Notes under the pieces: model-generated
What the model saw: the letters and a program-made list of their open reading frames with translations, nothing else
Database searches by the model: none
What the model was told of the DNA's origin: nothing
Translations under genes and position numbers: made by a program
In this document: positions 26,309 to 34,653 of the stretch, in pieces
Position numbering within the stretch: the stretch's first letter is position 1
Layout of the letters: the number at the start of each line of letters is the position of its first letter
Source: DATIUV01 sp049322755
GTDB lineage: Bacteria > Pseudomonadota > Gammaproteobacteria > Burkholderiales > UBA6910
DNA length: 64,000 bases
NCBI GenBank assembly: GCA_049322755.1
Contig: JBMOQX010000043.1
Span: forward strand, 11,632 to 75,631
Reading direction: 5' to 3'

Positions 26309-27618
26309 ACCTGAGAATCTTCAGCCGACTCGAGTCGGAAGTGCGCGGCTACGTGCGCTCGTTTCCGGCCATCTTCACCCGTGCCCGCGGCGCCAGCCTG
26401 TGGGACGAGGACGGAACCCATTACATCGACTTCTTCGCCGGCGCCGGCACCCTCAACTACGGCCACAACGATCCCGGCATGAAAACCCGCCTGCTGGAGT
26501 ACATCGAGCACGACGGCATCGTCCACGGCCTGGACATGGCCACCAGCGCCAAGAAGGACTTTCTGGAGACTTTCGAGCGCGTGGTGCTGCAGCCGCGGGA
26601 CATGAACTACAAGGTGCAGTTTCCCGGCCCCACCGGCACCAACGCCGTCGAGGCGGCGCTGAAACTCGCGCGCCAGGTGAAGGGGCGCAGCGGCATCGTC
26701 TCCTTCACCAACGCGTTTCACGGCGTCACCGCGGGCGCGCTGGCCGTCACCGGGAACGAGAAATTCCGCAAGGCTGCGGGCATCTCGCTGCCGGACACGA
26801 CTTTCGTCCCCTACGACGGCTACCTGGACGGCGACGTCGACAGCACCGAGCTGCTGGACCGGATGCTGGGCGACCAGTCCAGCGGCACCGACGTCCCGGC
26901 GGCGGTGATCGTCGAAACCGTCCAGGGCGAAGGCGGCGTCAACGCGGCGCGCTTCGAGTGGCTGCGCAACCTGGAGCGGGTCTGCCGCAGGCACGACGTG
27001 CTGCTGATCGTCGACGACATCCAGGCCGGCTGCGGCCGCACCGGCAGCTTCTTCAGCTTCGAGCCCGCCGGCGTCACGCCGGACATCGTGACGCTGTCGA
27101 AGTCGCTCTCCGGCTACGGTCTGCCGCTGTCGCTGGTGCTGATGAAGCCGGAGCTGGACATCTGGCAGCCCGGTGCCCACAACGGCACCTTCCGCGGCAA
27201 CAACCTGGCGTTCGTGACCGCCCGCGAGGCGCTGCTGCGCTTCTGGGCCAGCGACGACTTCGCCGAGCAGGTGCAGCGCAAGGGCCGCGTCCTGCGCGCC
27301 CGGCTCGAGCGCCTGGCGAAGGCCTATCCCGAGGGGCGGTTCACCGTCAAAGGCCGCGGCATGCTGCAGGGCATCGCCGCGGCGCAGCCCGAGCTGGCGG
27401 GAGAAATCGCCCGGCGCGCGTTCCGGCGCGGGCTCATCATCGAAACCTCGGGGCCCGACGACGAGGTGGTGAAGCTGCTGCCGCCGCTCACCATCGGCAA
27501 CAGCCTGCTGACCCAGGGCCTCGACATCCTCGAGGCCGCGGTCGCCGACGCGCTGGGCGTTGACGTTCGCGCGCCGGCCAACGTGCAGCCGCTGGTGGCG
27601 GCGGGAGGCGGCCGATGA
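26305..27618 (+). CDS. ectB: Diaminobutyrate-2-oxoglutarate transaminase
   Basis: 437 residues, class III PLP aminotransferase. FFAGAGTLNYGHNDPGMK, FPGPTGTNAVEAALKLAR, VIVETVQGEGGVNAARFEWL, LIVDDIQAGCGRTGSFFSFE, and the PLP lysine in VTLSKSLSGYGLPLSLVLMK are as in EctB. It makes diaminobutyrate from aspartate semialdehyde and glutamate, the first committed step. ATGA overlaps with ectA and with ectC show a coupled operon. No dedicated aspartokinase (ask_ect) is present in the cluster. Confidence 0.96.
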   Translation: MNLRIFSRLESEVRGYVRSFPAIFTRARGASLWDEDGTHYIDFFAGAGTLNYGHNDPGMKTRLLEYIEHDGIVHGLDMATSAKKDFLETFERVVLQPRDMNYKVQFPGPTGTNAVEAALKLARQVKGRSGIVSFTNAFHGVTAGALAVTGNEKFRKAAGISLPDTTFVPYDGYLDGDVDSTELLDRMLGDQSSGTDVPAAVIVETVQGEGGVNAARFEWLRNLERVCRRHDVLLIVDDIQAGCGRTGSFFSFEPAGVTPDIVTLSKSLSGYGLPLSLVLMKPELDIWQPGAHNGTFRGNNLAFVTAREALLRFWASDDFAEQVQRKGRVLRARLERLAKAYPEGRFTVKGRGMLQGIAAAQPELAGEIARRAFRRGLIIETSGPDDEVVKLLPPLTIGNSLLTQGLDILEAAVADALGVDVRAPANVQPLVAAGGGR

Positions 27619-28010
27619 TCGTGCGGCGCGTGAGCGACGTCATCGGCACCGATCGCGACGTGGCGACGCCCAACTGGGCGAGCCGCCGCCTGCTGCTGAA
27701 GCAGGAGGGCATGGGCTTCTCGCTGCACGAGACCACCATCTTCGCCGGCACCGAGACCTTCATCTGGTACAAGCACCACCTCGAGGCGGTGTTCTGCGTC
27801 GAAGGCGAGGGCGAGGTGGAGCTGCTGGCGGACGGCAGCATCCACCCCATCCGGCCCGGCACCGTGTACGCGCTCGACCGCCACGACAAGCACCTGCTGC
27901 GGGCCAGGACCGACATGCGCATGCTCTGCGTGTTCAACCCGCCGCTCACCGGCCAGGAGGTGCACGACCAGGACGGCGTGTACCCGCTGGTGACGGAGGA
28001 TGCGGCCTAG
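27615..28010 (+). CDS. ectC: Ectoine synthase
   Basis: 131 residues, small cupin. MIVRRVSDVIGTDRDVATPN and GMGFSLHETTIFAGTETFIW, then YKHHLEAVFCVEGEGEVELL and PGTVYALDRHDKHLLRA are the conserved cupin blocks that bind the metal and the acyclic substrate. It cyclises N-gamma-acetyl-diaminobutyrate to ectoine. It overlaps ectB by four bases, and ectD begins 45 bases after its stop. Confidence 0.96.
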   Translation: MIVRRVSDVIGTDRDVATPNWASRRLLLKQEGMGFSLHETTIFAGTETFIWYKHHLEAVFCVEGEGEVELLADGSIHPIRPGTVYALDRHDKHLLRARTDMRMLCVFNPPLTGQEVHDQDGVYPLVTEDAA

Positions 28011-28055
28011 GCCGGCAGCCCGTTTGAACACCCGACACAGGAGACCTGTAGAGCC

Positions 28056-28988
28056 ATGATTTCAGTGACCGACGTTTACCGATCCCGCTTCGACAACGAG
28101 GCGGCCATCGTCATGCGCCAGGACCCGGTGATCCATCCCGGCTGGCGGCAGACCGGCCCGGCGGACCTTTCCCAGCATCAGCTGGCGCGCTACAAGAAGA
28201 AGGGCTTCATCGTGCTGAAGGACTTCCTCGGTCCCGGGGAGGTCGAGCGCCTGCTCGCCGAGGTGGAGCGCATGGCCCACGACCGCGAGCTGCGCGGCCG
28301 CGAGGAAACCGTCACCGAGCCCGACAGCGGCGAGGTGCGCTCTGTGTTCAGGGTGCACCGGCTGAACCCGGTGATCGCGCGCCTGTCGCGCGACCTCCGG
28401 CTCGTCAACATCGCGCGCCAGATCCTGGGCAGCGAGGTCTATCTCCACCAGTCGCGCGCAAACCGCAAGCCCGGCTTCAAGGGCAAGGAATTCTACTGGC
28501 ACAGCGACTTCGAGACCTGGCACGTGGAGGACGGCATGCCGCAGATGCGCGCGCTGTCTTGCTCGATCCTGTTGACGGAGAACACCGCCCACAACGGCCC
28601 GCTGATGCTGATTCCCGGCTCCCACATGAGCTACATCCAGTGCGTGGGCGAGACGCCGGCCAACCACTACAAGCAGTCGCTGCGCAAGCAGGAATACGGC
28701 GTGCCGGACCCGGCCAGCCTGCGCTTCCTGGTGGAGCGCGGCGGGATCGAGTCCGCCACCGGACCGGCCGGCACCGTGGTGTTCTTCGACTGCAACACCA
28801 TGCACGGCTCGTCGAGCAATATCACGCCGCTGCCGCGCACCAACCTGTTCTTCGTCTACAACAGCGTCGAGAACGCGCTGGGCGAACCCCGGGGCGGCAT
28901 CGCGCCGCGGCCCGAGTTCATCGCCACCCGCCGCGATTTCTCGCCCATCGTGCCGGTGGCGCCGGAGACGCCCGCAACCGGTTCGTGA
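28056..28988 (+). CDS. ectD: Ectoine 5-hydroxylase
   Basis: 310 residues, Fe(II)/2-oxoglutarate dioxygenase. The signature region is FYWHSDFETWHVEDGMPQMR with the His-x-Asp iron ligands; the distal His lies in FFDCNTMHGSSSNITPLPRT, and LIPGSHMSYIQCVGETP precedes it. It makes 5-hydroxyectoine from ectoine. Its TGA overlaps an ATG (TGATG, 28986-28990) that would have started the following transporter gene, tying synthesis and uptake genes in one transcript. Confidence 0.95.
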   Translation: MISVTDVYRSRFDNEAAIVMRQDPVIHPGWRQTGPADLSQHQLARYKKKGFIVLKDFLGPGEVERLLAEVERMAHDRELRGREETVTEPDSGEVRSVFRVHRLNPVIARLSRDLRLVNIARQILGSEVYLHQSRANRKPGFKGKEFYWHSDFETWHVEDGMPQMRALSCSILLTENTAHNGPLMLIPGSHMSYIQCVGETPANHYKQSLRKQEYGVPDPASLRFLVERGGIESATGPAGTVVFFDCNTMHGSSSNITPLPRTNLFFVYNSVENALGEPRGGIAPRPEFIATRRDFSPIVPVAPETPATGS

Positions 28989-29034
28989 TGGGCCGGCGGC
29001 GGCGCTGGCGGCTGGAGCCGCTGCCTGCTCCGAG

Positions 29035-29862
29035 GTGCCGGATGGCGGCACCCGCGAGGCGGCGAGGGAGCCGGCGTCGACCCTGGCGCGCGCCCGCGCC
29101 GCGGGCACGATCCGGGTCGGCTATGCCAACGAAGCGCCTTACGCCTTCCTCGACAGCGCCAGCGGCCGCCTCACCGGCGAGGCGCCGGAGATCGCGCGCG
29201 TGGTGCTGAAAGACCTTGGCATCGACGACGTCGAGGGCGTCCTCACGGAGTTCGGCTCTCTGATTCCCGGCCTCCAGGCGAAGCGCTTCGACATCATCGC
29301 CGCCGGCATGTACATCCTGCCGAAGCGCTGCGAGCAGATTGCGTTCTCCAATCCCACCTACGCCGTCGGCGAGGCGTTCATCGTGCGCACGGGCAATCCA
29401 CTCTCGCTGCACGGCTACGAGGACGCGGCGAAGAATCCGCGGGCCAGAATCGGCGTGGTCGCCGGCGCGGTGGAGCGCAGCTACGCCCAGGCGATGGGCG
29501 TGCCCGACGAGCGCATCGTGCTGTTCCCGACGCCGGCCGCGGCGCTGGCCGGCGTCGAGGCCGGCCGCGTCGACGCCTACGCCGCCACCAGCCTCACCGC
29601 CAACGACCTGCTGAAGAAAGCGTGGACCGGCACGGTGGAGCGGGCCGCGCCGTTCCGCGATCCGGTGATCGACGGCAAGCCGGCGCGAGGGTACGGCGCC
29701 TTCGGCTTCCGCCGGGAGGACACGGAGCTCAAGGCCGCTTTCGACGCCGCGCTGGCGCGATTCATCGGCAGCGCTGCACACCGGGAACTGGTGCGCCCGT
29801 TCGGGTTCACCGAGCGGGAGCTGCCGGGCGAGGCCACCGCCGCGGCGCTCTGCCGCGGCTGA
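29035..29862 (+). CDS. ehuB: EhuB-like ectoine/hydroxyectoine-binding protein, signal peptide out of frame
   Basis: Periplasmic binding protein family 3: IRVGYANEAPYAFLDSASGR, FGSLIPGLQAKRFDIIAAGM, YILPKRCEQIAFSNPTY and GVVAGAVERSYAQAMGVPDE, closest in style to EhuB. The frame is open upstream and reads a lipoprotein-like signal (PAAALAAGAAACSEVPDGG, Cys at 29026), but no start codon precedes it in that frame. The obvious ATG (28988, TGATG with the ectD stop) is in another frame. A single-base deletion just after that ATG would explain this, so the gene may be damaged, or there is a sequence error. The in-frame GTG at 29035 would give a protein without export signal. Confidence 0.8.
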   Translation: MPDGGTREAAREPASTLARARAAGTIRVGYANEAPYAFLDSASGRLTGEAPEIARVVLKDLGIDDVEGVLTEFGSLIPGLQAKRFDIIAAGMYILPKRCEQIAFSNPTYAVGEAFIVRTGNPLSLHGYEDAAKNPRARIGVVAGAVERSYAQAMGVPDERIVLFPTPAAALAGVEAGRVDAYAATSLTANDLLKKAWTGTVERAAPFRDPVIDGKPARGYGAFGFRREDTELKAAFDAALARFIGSAAHRELVRPFGFTERELPGEATAAALCRG

Positions 29863-29869
29863 CGATCCC

Positions 29870-30523
29870 GTGCTGGACATCGCCTACGCCCTGCTGGCGG
29901 GCCTGGCGGTCACACTGCAGATCACTTTCGGCGCCGCGCTGCTGGCGACGGCCATCGCCCTGGGCGCGGGCCTGGCGCGGCTGTCGCAATCCCGGCTGCT
30001 GCGGGCCTCGGCGCTGGTCTACGTGGAAGTGTTCCGCGGCACCTCGGCGCTGGTGCAGCTGTTCTGGTTCTACTTCGTGCTGCCCCACTTCGGCGTCCGG
30101 CTCCCGGCGATGACGGTGGGCATCGTGGTGCTGGCGCTCAACACCGGCGCCTACGGCGCGGAGGTGGTGCGCGGCGCGATCCAGGCGATACCCCGCGGCC
30201 AGCTGGAAGCGGCGACCGCGCTCAACTTCACCCGCCGCCAGCGGATGACCCGCGTCATCCTGCCGCAGGCGTTTCCGGCGATGCTGCCGCCGGCGGGCAA
30301 CCTCGCCATCGAGCTGCTCAAGAACACCGCGCTGGTGTCGCTGGTGACCGTCACCGACCTGACCTTCCGCGCCCAGATCCTGCGCGCCGAAACCCTGCAG
30401 ACCGAGGCCATTTTCGGCACCGTGCTGCTCATGTATTTCGCGGTGGCGCTGGCCATCACCGGCGGCGTGCGCCTGCTGGAGCGTGCCGCCGCGGCGGGGC
30501 GCGATGCGCCGCAGGCGCGATGA
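29870..30523 (+). CDS. ehuC: Ectoine/hydroxyectoine ABC transporter permease EhuC-like
   Basis: 217 residues from a GTG 7 bases after ehuB. HisM-type permease with about five membrane helices: AYALLAGLAVTLQITFGAAL at the start, YVEVFRGTSALVQLFWFYFV, and the cytoplasmic EAA loop QLEAATALNFTRRQRMTRVI. It would form the membrane channel with EhuD. The assignment to ectoines rests on synteny with ectD; the family itself covers polar amino acids. Confidence 0.85.
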   Translation: MLDIAYALLAGLAVTLQITFGAALLATAIALGAGLARLSQSRLLRASALVYVEVFRGTSALVQLFWFYFVLPHFGVRLPAMTVGIVVLALNTGAYGAEVVRGAIQAIPRGQLEAATALNFTRRQRMTRVILPQAFPAMLPPAGNLAIELLKNTALVSLVTVTDLTFRAQILRAETLQTEAIFGTVLLMYFAVALAITGGVRLLERAAAAGRDAPQAR

Positions 30524-31182
30524 TCTTCGATCTCCAGTTCGCGGTTTCTCTGCTGCCGGAACTCGGGCGCGGCCTGGTGGTGACGGTGCAGGCGACGCTG
30601 GGCGGCATGGCGCTGGCGTTGACGCTGGGCCTGGCCGCGGCGCTGGCGCGGCGCTCGCGCCGGCGCTGGGTCGCGTGGCCCGCCGGGCTCGCGGTGGAGT
30701 TCGTGCGCTCGACGCCGCTGCTGGTGCAGCTCTATTTCCTGTTCTACGTGCTGCCCTCCGCCGGCATCCAGTTCTCCGCTTTCACCACCGGCGTGCTGGC
30801 GCTGGGCGTGCACTACGCCGCCTATTGCGCGGAGGTCTATCGCGCCGGTCTCGAGACGGTGCCGCGCGGGCAATGGGAAGCCGCCACCGCGCTCAACCTC
30901 ACGCGCTGGCAGGCCTATCGCCGCGTGGTCCTGCCGCAGGCGGTCCCGCCCGTCGTCCCGGCGCTGGGCAACTACCTGGTGGCGATGTTCAAGGACACGC
31001 CGCTCCTCTCCGCCATCACCGTGCTGGAGCTGCTGCAGCGGGCCAAGCTGATCGGCGCCGAGACCTTCCGCTACGTCGAGCCGCTGACGCTGGTGGGACT
31101 TGCGTTCCTGCTCGTGAGCCTGGTGGCGGCGGCGGGTGTGCGCGCGCTCGAACGGCGATGGAACATGGGGACGGCAGCGTGA
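30520..31182 (+). CDS. ehuD: Ectoine/hydroxyectoine ABC transporter permease EhuD-like
   Basis: 220 residues, start overlapping the ehuC stop (ATGA). Same fold as EhuC: LLPELGRGLVVTVQATLGGM, FVRSTPLLVQLYFLFYVLP, EAA loop QWEAATALNLTRWQAYRRVV, LVAMFKDTPLLSAITVLELL. Two different HisM/Q-type permeases per system is standard for this family. The gene is followed by a pair of C/G-rich hairpins before ehuA. Confidence 0.85.
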   Translation: MIFDLQFAVSLLPELGRGLVVTVQATLGGMALALTLGLAAALARRSRRRWVAWPAGLAVEFVRSTPLLVQLYFLFYVLPSAGIQFSAFTTGVLALGVHYAAYCAEVYRAGLETVPRGQWEAATALNLTRWQAYRRVVLPQAVPPVVPALGNYLVAMFKDTPLLSAITVLELLQRAKLIGAETFRYVEPLTLVGLAFLLVSLVAAAGVRALERRWNMGTAA

Positions 31183-31217
31183 ATCATCCGGCGAGGAGCC
31201 CGGCCCCTCTCTCCCGG

Positions 31218-31273
31218 CCTCTCCCCCCGAGGGGGAGAGGAGGCTGGTGGCACTCCTCTCCCTCGGGGAGAGG
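31218..31273. repeat. Paired C/G-rich hairpins (REP/BIME-like) between ehuD and ehuA
   Basis: Two hairpins lie close together: CCTCTCCCCC-CGA-GGGGGAGAGG (31218-31240, 10-bp arms) and CCTCTCCC-TCG-GGGAGAGG (31255-31273, 8-bp arms). Related CCCTCTCC/GGAGAGGG elements are scattered in many proteobacterial genomes. In the transcript they could protect the upstream mRNA or dampen ehuA. Confidence 0.65.
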
Positions 31274-31369
31274 GGGCAGGGGTGAGGGCATGGGGATCGA
31301 TGGCCAGACGAACGCTGCCAGCCGCCGACCCGCCGCCGACGGCGTTCCAGCGGCATGGACGGCGGCGGC

Positions 31370-32143
31370 ATGAGCGCGGCCCTGGATCTCACCGGGGTCG
31401 AGAAGCGCTACGGCGAGCTGGCGGTGCTGCGCGGCGTCGACCTGAGCGTGCCGGCGGGCCAGACCGTCGGCATCATCGGGCCCAGCGGTTCGGGCAAGTC
31501 CACGCTGCTGCGGCTGCTGATGACCCTGGACCGCCCCGACGCCGGACGCATCGCCATCGACGGCGAGCCGCTGTGGACCATGGTCCGCGACGGCCGCGAG
31601 GTGCCGGCCGACGAGCGCCACCTGCGGCGGCTGCGCGGCAAGGTGGGCATGGTGTTCCAGCACTTCAACCTGTTCCCCCACATGAGCGCGCTCGGCAACG
31701 TGATCGAGGCGCCGCGGCGGGTGCTGGGCCTGGCGCGCGAGGAGGCGGTGGCGCGCGGCATCGACTACCTGCGCCGCGTCGGGCTCGAGGACAAGCGGGA
31801 CGCGTACCCCGCCCAGCTTTCCGGCGGCCAGAAGCAGCGCGTCGCCATCGCCCGTGCGCTGGCGATGCAGCCGGAGATCATGCTGTTCGACGAGATCACC
31901 TCGGCGCTGGACCCGGAACTGGTGGGCGGCATCCTGCGGCTGCTGGCGGAACTGTCCGAGGAGGGCCGCATGACCATGCTGATCGTCACGCATCACATGC
32001 GCTTCGCCGAGCGCAGCTCGGACCGGGTGCTGTTCTTCGACCAGGGGCGCATCGTCGAGGACGGCCCGCCGCGGCAGGTCTTCCGCGCGCCGCGGGAGGA
32101 GCGCACCCAGCGCTTCCTCGCCACGATCCTGGAGGCGGAGTGA
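31370..32143 (+). CDS. ehuA: Ectoine/hydroxyectoine ABC transporter ATPase EhuA-like
   Basis: About 257 residues from the ATG at 31370; a second ATG five codons earlier is possible. Walker A GIIGPSGSGKSTLLRLL, Q loop VGMVFQHFNLFPHMSALGNV, signature AQLSGGQKQRVAIARALAM, Walker B MLFDEITSALDPE, switch His in IVTHHMRF. The inserted stretch WTMVRDGREVPADERHLRRL between Walker A and the Q loop is typical of EhuA. It powers EhuCD. Gene order here is B-C-D-A. Confidence 0.88.
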   Translation: MSAALDLTGVEKRYGELAVLRGVDLSVPAGQTVGIIGPSGSGKSTLLRLLMTLDRPDAGRIAIDGEPLWTMVRDGREVPADERHLRRLRGKVGMVFQHFNLFPHMSALGNVIEAPRRVLGLAREEAVARGIDYLRRVGLEDKRDAYPAQLSGGQKQRVAIARALAMQPEIMLFDEITSALDPELVGGILRLLAELSEEGRMTMLIVTHHMRFAERSSDRVLFFDQGRIVEDGPPRQVFRAPREERTQRFLATILEAE

Positions 32144-32360
32144 CGCTGGCCGACGCGACCTGCTGGTTCTCCAGGTCGATCGTGCGTGCGGCGCGGTCAC
32201 GAGCGTACTGCCCGGGCTCGCGCGTCAATTCGCCGGGCGCGGCTGGGCAGGGCCCGCCGGCATCAGCCTCACGTCGTGGCGCCGATCGGATCGGCCGGAG
32301 GCCGCTAAGCCACGAAACGGTCCGCAACGCAGCGGATGCAGAGCATGGGGGCGGGCGCGA

Positions 32361-34622
32361 CTACCAGCTCTTGACCGCGACCGAGAAACCAATGACGTGG
32401 GCGTCGTAATCCGGGCTGGTCTGGCCGGTCAGGATGACGTTGTTGGAGGACGATATCGTGGCATTGTCGAACGCCCAGTCGGACGACCGATAGCGCTCGT
32501 ACCAGTAGTTCAGGCGGAAAGTCGTGTTCTTGTCGTGGGCGTAGCTCGCGAACAGCTGCAGGCTGCTCAATGTGGTCTTGATGTCGGGTACCGGAAGCGA
32601 CGTCAGCGCCGGCCCGGTCGAAAAACTGCTCCTGCCTTCCGAACGGCTGAAGATGTATTGAGCGCCAACGTCGAGCTTCTCCGGGATCGCCTTGAAGTTG
32701 ACGCCCAGTCCCACCGTGTCGGTGCGATCGTCCAGGTCCACCGCCCAGAGCCGATTGAAGTTGTCGGCCGCGTTGCCGCCGCCGAAGCTCTGCCCGGTCT
32801 GATCCTGGGCCATCTTCTCGTACGTGTAGAAGGCGAAAGCCGAGAGATCCTCCCGAATCGCCCACGAGCCGTCGACGGTGGCGGCCACGCCGGTGGAATC
32901 GGTCAGGCCGAGAAACGTGTCATTGTAGTCCGCCTGATAGTAATCCACCGCCAGCTGCAGGGACGTCGTGTCGGTCGGAGAGAGGCTGCCGAATGCCTTG
33001 ATTCGGTTTTCATCCCGGTCCGCGAGGTGGAACTTGCGCAGCAGCGGATGGGTGTCGCATTGGAATACCTGGCCGGTGGAGGGGAAGGCGATGCTGGGCG
33101 GGTTGGCGAAACTGGCCAGCGTCGGAACGCTGCAGTCGTACGTGGAGCCGTCGCGGGTGGAATAGGTGTAACGCAACCCGCCGGTAAACCAGGCCGACAT
33201 GATGCGGCGCAGCTCCGCCGAGATGCGGTGCTCCTCGGTCTCGGCGCGGGCTTCGAAGGTGCGGTCGGTGTCCTGGTACTGGTACTCGCCGGTCAGGCGC
33301 GTGCCCTTGGCGATCGCGTAATCTCCGCGTACACGGAGCGTATGCTGCGTCGAGCTGACCGGCAGATTGGTGCGCACCGTGGTCGGATCGGAACCCGGGT
33401 TCGGGAACTGGTTCTGAGAGTCCCCGCCGATAAAGCTGAACTGGGACTGGGGCGTGCGGTTGTCGCGGTCGTCGTAGCGATAGCTGGCGCGGACCGCCAG
33501 GTCCTTCAGCGGCCGCGCGCTGATGCCCAGATCCACCAGGGTGTTTTCGATCTCCCCGTCCAGCGAGCCGCGCGGCAGCGGCAGCGGCGCCAGCAGGCCC
33601 GGGTTGACGGTATAGGGGAGGAACGCCTCATCCTGCATCATGATGCCGTAGGACACCAGACCGGTCACGCGCGTGGCGGTTCCAAGGTTGTGGGCGCCCG
33701 ACACCTGAAACTGATGGTACTGGTTGTCGGGATCCAGCGCCAGCTGGCCCTGCGCGCCGGGTGCGTTGGCGGCCGCCGCCCACGCCGCGTTCGTGAACGG
33801 ATTCTGCCAGGTCAGACGCTGCACTTCCGGATCGTAAATCGACACGTAGTACTGGCCCTGGAGCTGGGTCCGGGCGGTGGTCCAGTTGGCCGTGACATCG
33901 AACTGGTGGGTCTTGTCGTCGATCGGCCGCGGCAGGATCACCGCGCGCGGGTTGCCGCCGGCATTCCCCACCACCGCGCCGATGAGCTTGTTGCCTTCAC
34001 GTTCCTCGAGGCGGTAGCTGGTGCTGATGTCCCAGTTGCCCCCCAGCAGCTTGCTGCCGCCGATCTCGTAGCCGGTGCGCTCCTGCTTGATGTCGAAAGG
34101 CCGGGCGAAGGTGGCCAACTGCGCCGCTGCCGCCGGGGGCTGCCCCGCCAGCTGGGCGAATCCCGGCGGCAGGGTGAGGTTCTCGCTGCCCAATCCCTGA
34201 TGAATGAAGCTCGTCGAATCGAACTGGTAGCGGGTCAGCTCGTCGAAGCGCGCCGTCAGACGATAATTTCCCTGCTGCCCGATCTCGCCCTCGAATATCC
34301 GCGAGGGCAACCCCAGGTTGGACCCGAAAACGGACCAATAGCGGCTGTCGTCCGCCGAGTCGCGCTGCAGCCAGTTGACGTTGAGGATCAGGAACGGCTC
34401 GTCCTTGCGCAGGCCGGAGAACTCGCCGAACTTGAACGAGTCCTCGGAGTTGGCGCCGCCGCCGATCTCGACATTGTTCTCGCTGTAGCGCCGCATGTCG
34501 GCGTTGGCGTTCAGCGGTACCTGGAAAATCGGCTCCGCCGCCACCGGCGCCGACAACGCCAAGGCTGCAGCGAGCGCCGCCGGCCGGAGGTTCAACGATC
34601 CGTTGAGCGATTGCGTGGTCAT
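32361..34622 (-). CDS. MtrB/PioB-family outer-membrane beta-barrel protein
   Basis: 753 residues with a Sec signal (AALAAALALSAPVAAEP) and a body of alternating short strands ending in a hydrophobic aromatic residue (VIGFSVAVKSW), as outer-membrane barrels do. Start of mature chain: FQVPLNANADMRRYSENNVE, and FGEFSGLRKDEPFLILNVNW is characteristic of the decaheme-associated MtrB/PioB family. The barrel sheaths the decaheme partner encoded 31 bases upstream to carry electrons across the outer membrane. The N-terminal CxxC of Shewanella MtrB is absent; only two Cys are present, in the middle (TYDCSV, FQCDTH). That fits the Fe(II)-oxidising Mto/Pio side better than metal reduction, but is not proof. 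Confidence 0.9.
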   Translation of the reverse strand: MTTQSLNGSLNLRPAALAAALALSAPVAAEPIFQVPLNANADMRRYSENNVEIGGGANSEDSFKFGEFSGLRKDEPFLILNVNWLQRDSADDSRYWSVFGSNLGLPSRIFEGEIGQQGNYRLTARFDELTRYQFDSTSFIHQGLGSENLTLPPGFAQLAGQPPAAAAQLATFARPFDIKQERTGYEIGGSKLLGGNWDISTSYRLEEREGNKLIGAVVGNAGGNPRAVILPRPIDDKTHQFDVTANWTTARTQLQGQYYVSIYDPEVQRLTWQNPFTNAAWAAAANAPGAQGQLALDPDNQYHQFQVSGAHNLGTATRVTGLVSYGIMMQDEAFLPYTVNPGLLAPLPLPRGSLDGEIENTLVDLGISARPLKDLAVRASYRYDDRDNRTPQSQFSFIGGDSQNQFPNPGSDPTTVRTNLPVSSTQHTLRVRGDYAIAKGTRLTGEYQYQDTDRTFEARAETEEHRISAELRRIMSAWFTGGLRYTYSTRDGSTYDCSVPTLASFANPPSIAFPSTGQVFQCDTHPLLRKFHLADRDENRIKAFGSLSPTDTTSLQLAVDYYQADYNDTFLGLTDSTGVAATVDGSWAIREDLSAFAFYTYEKMAQDQTGQSFGGGNAADNFNRLWAVDLDDRTDTVGLGVNFKAIPEKLDVGAQYIFSRSEGRSSFSTGPALTSLPVPDIKTTLSSLQLFASYAHDKNTTFRLNYWYERYRSSDWAFDNATISSSNNVILTGQTSPDYDAHVIGFSVAVKSW

Positions 34623-34653
34623 GTCCTGGCCTCCCCGATCCTGGTGTGCCGGT

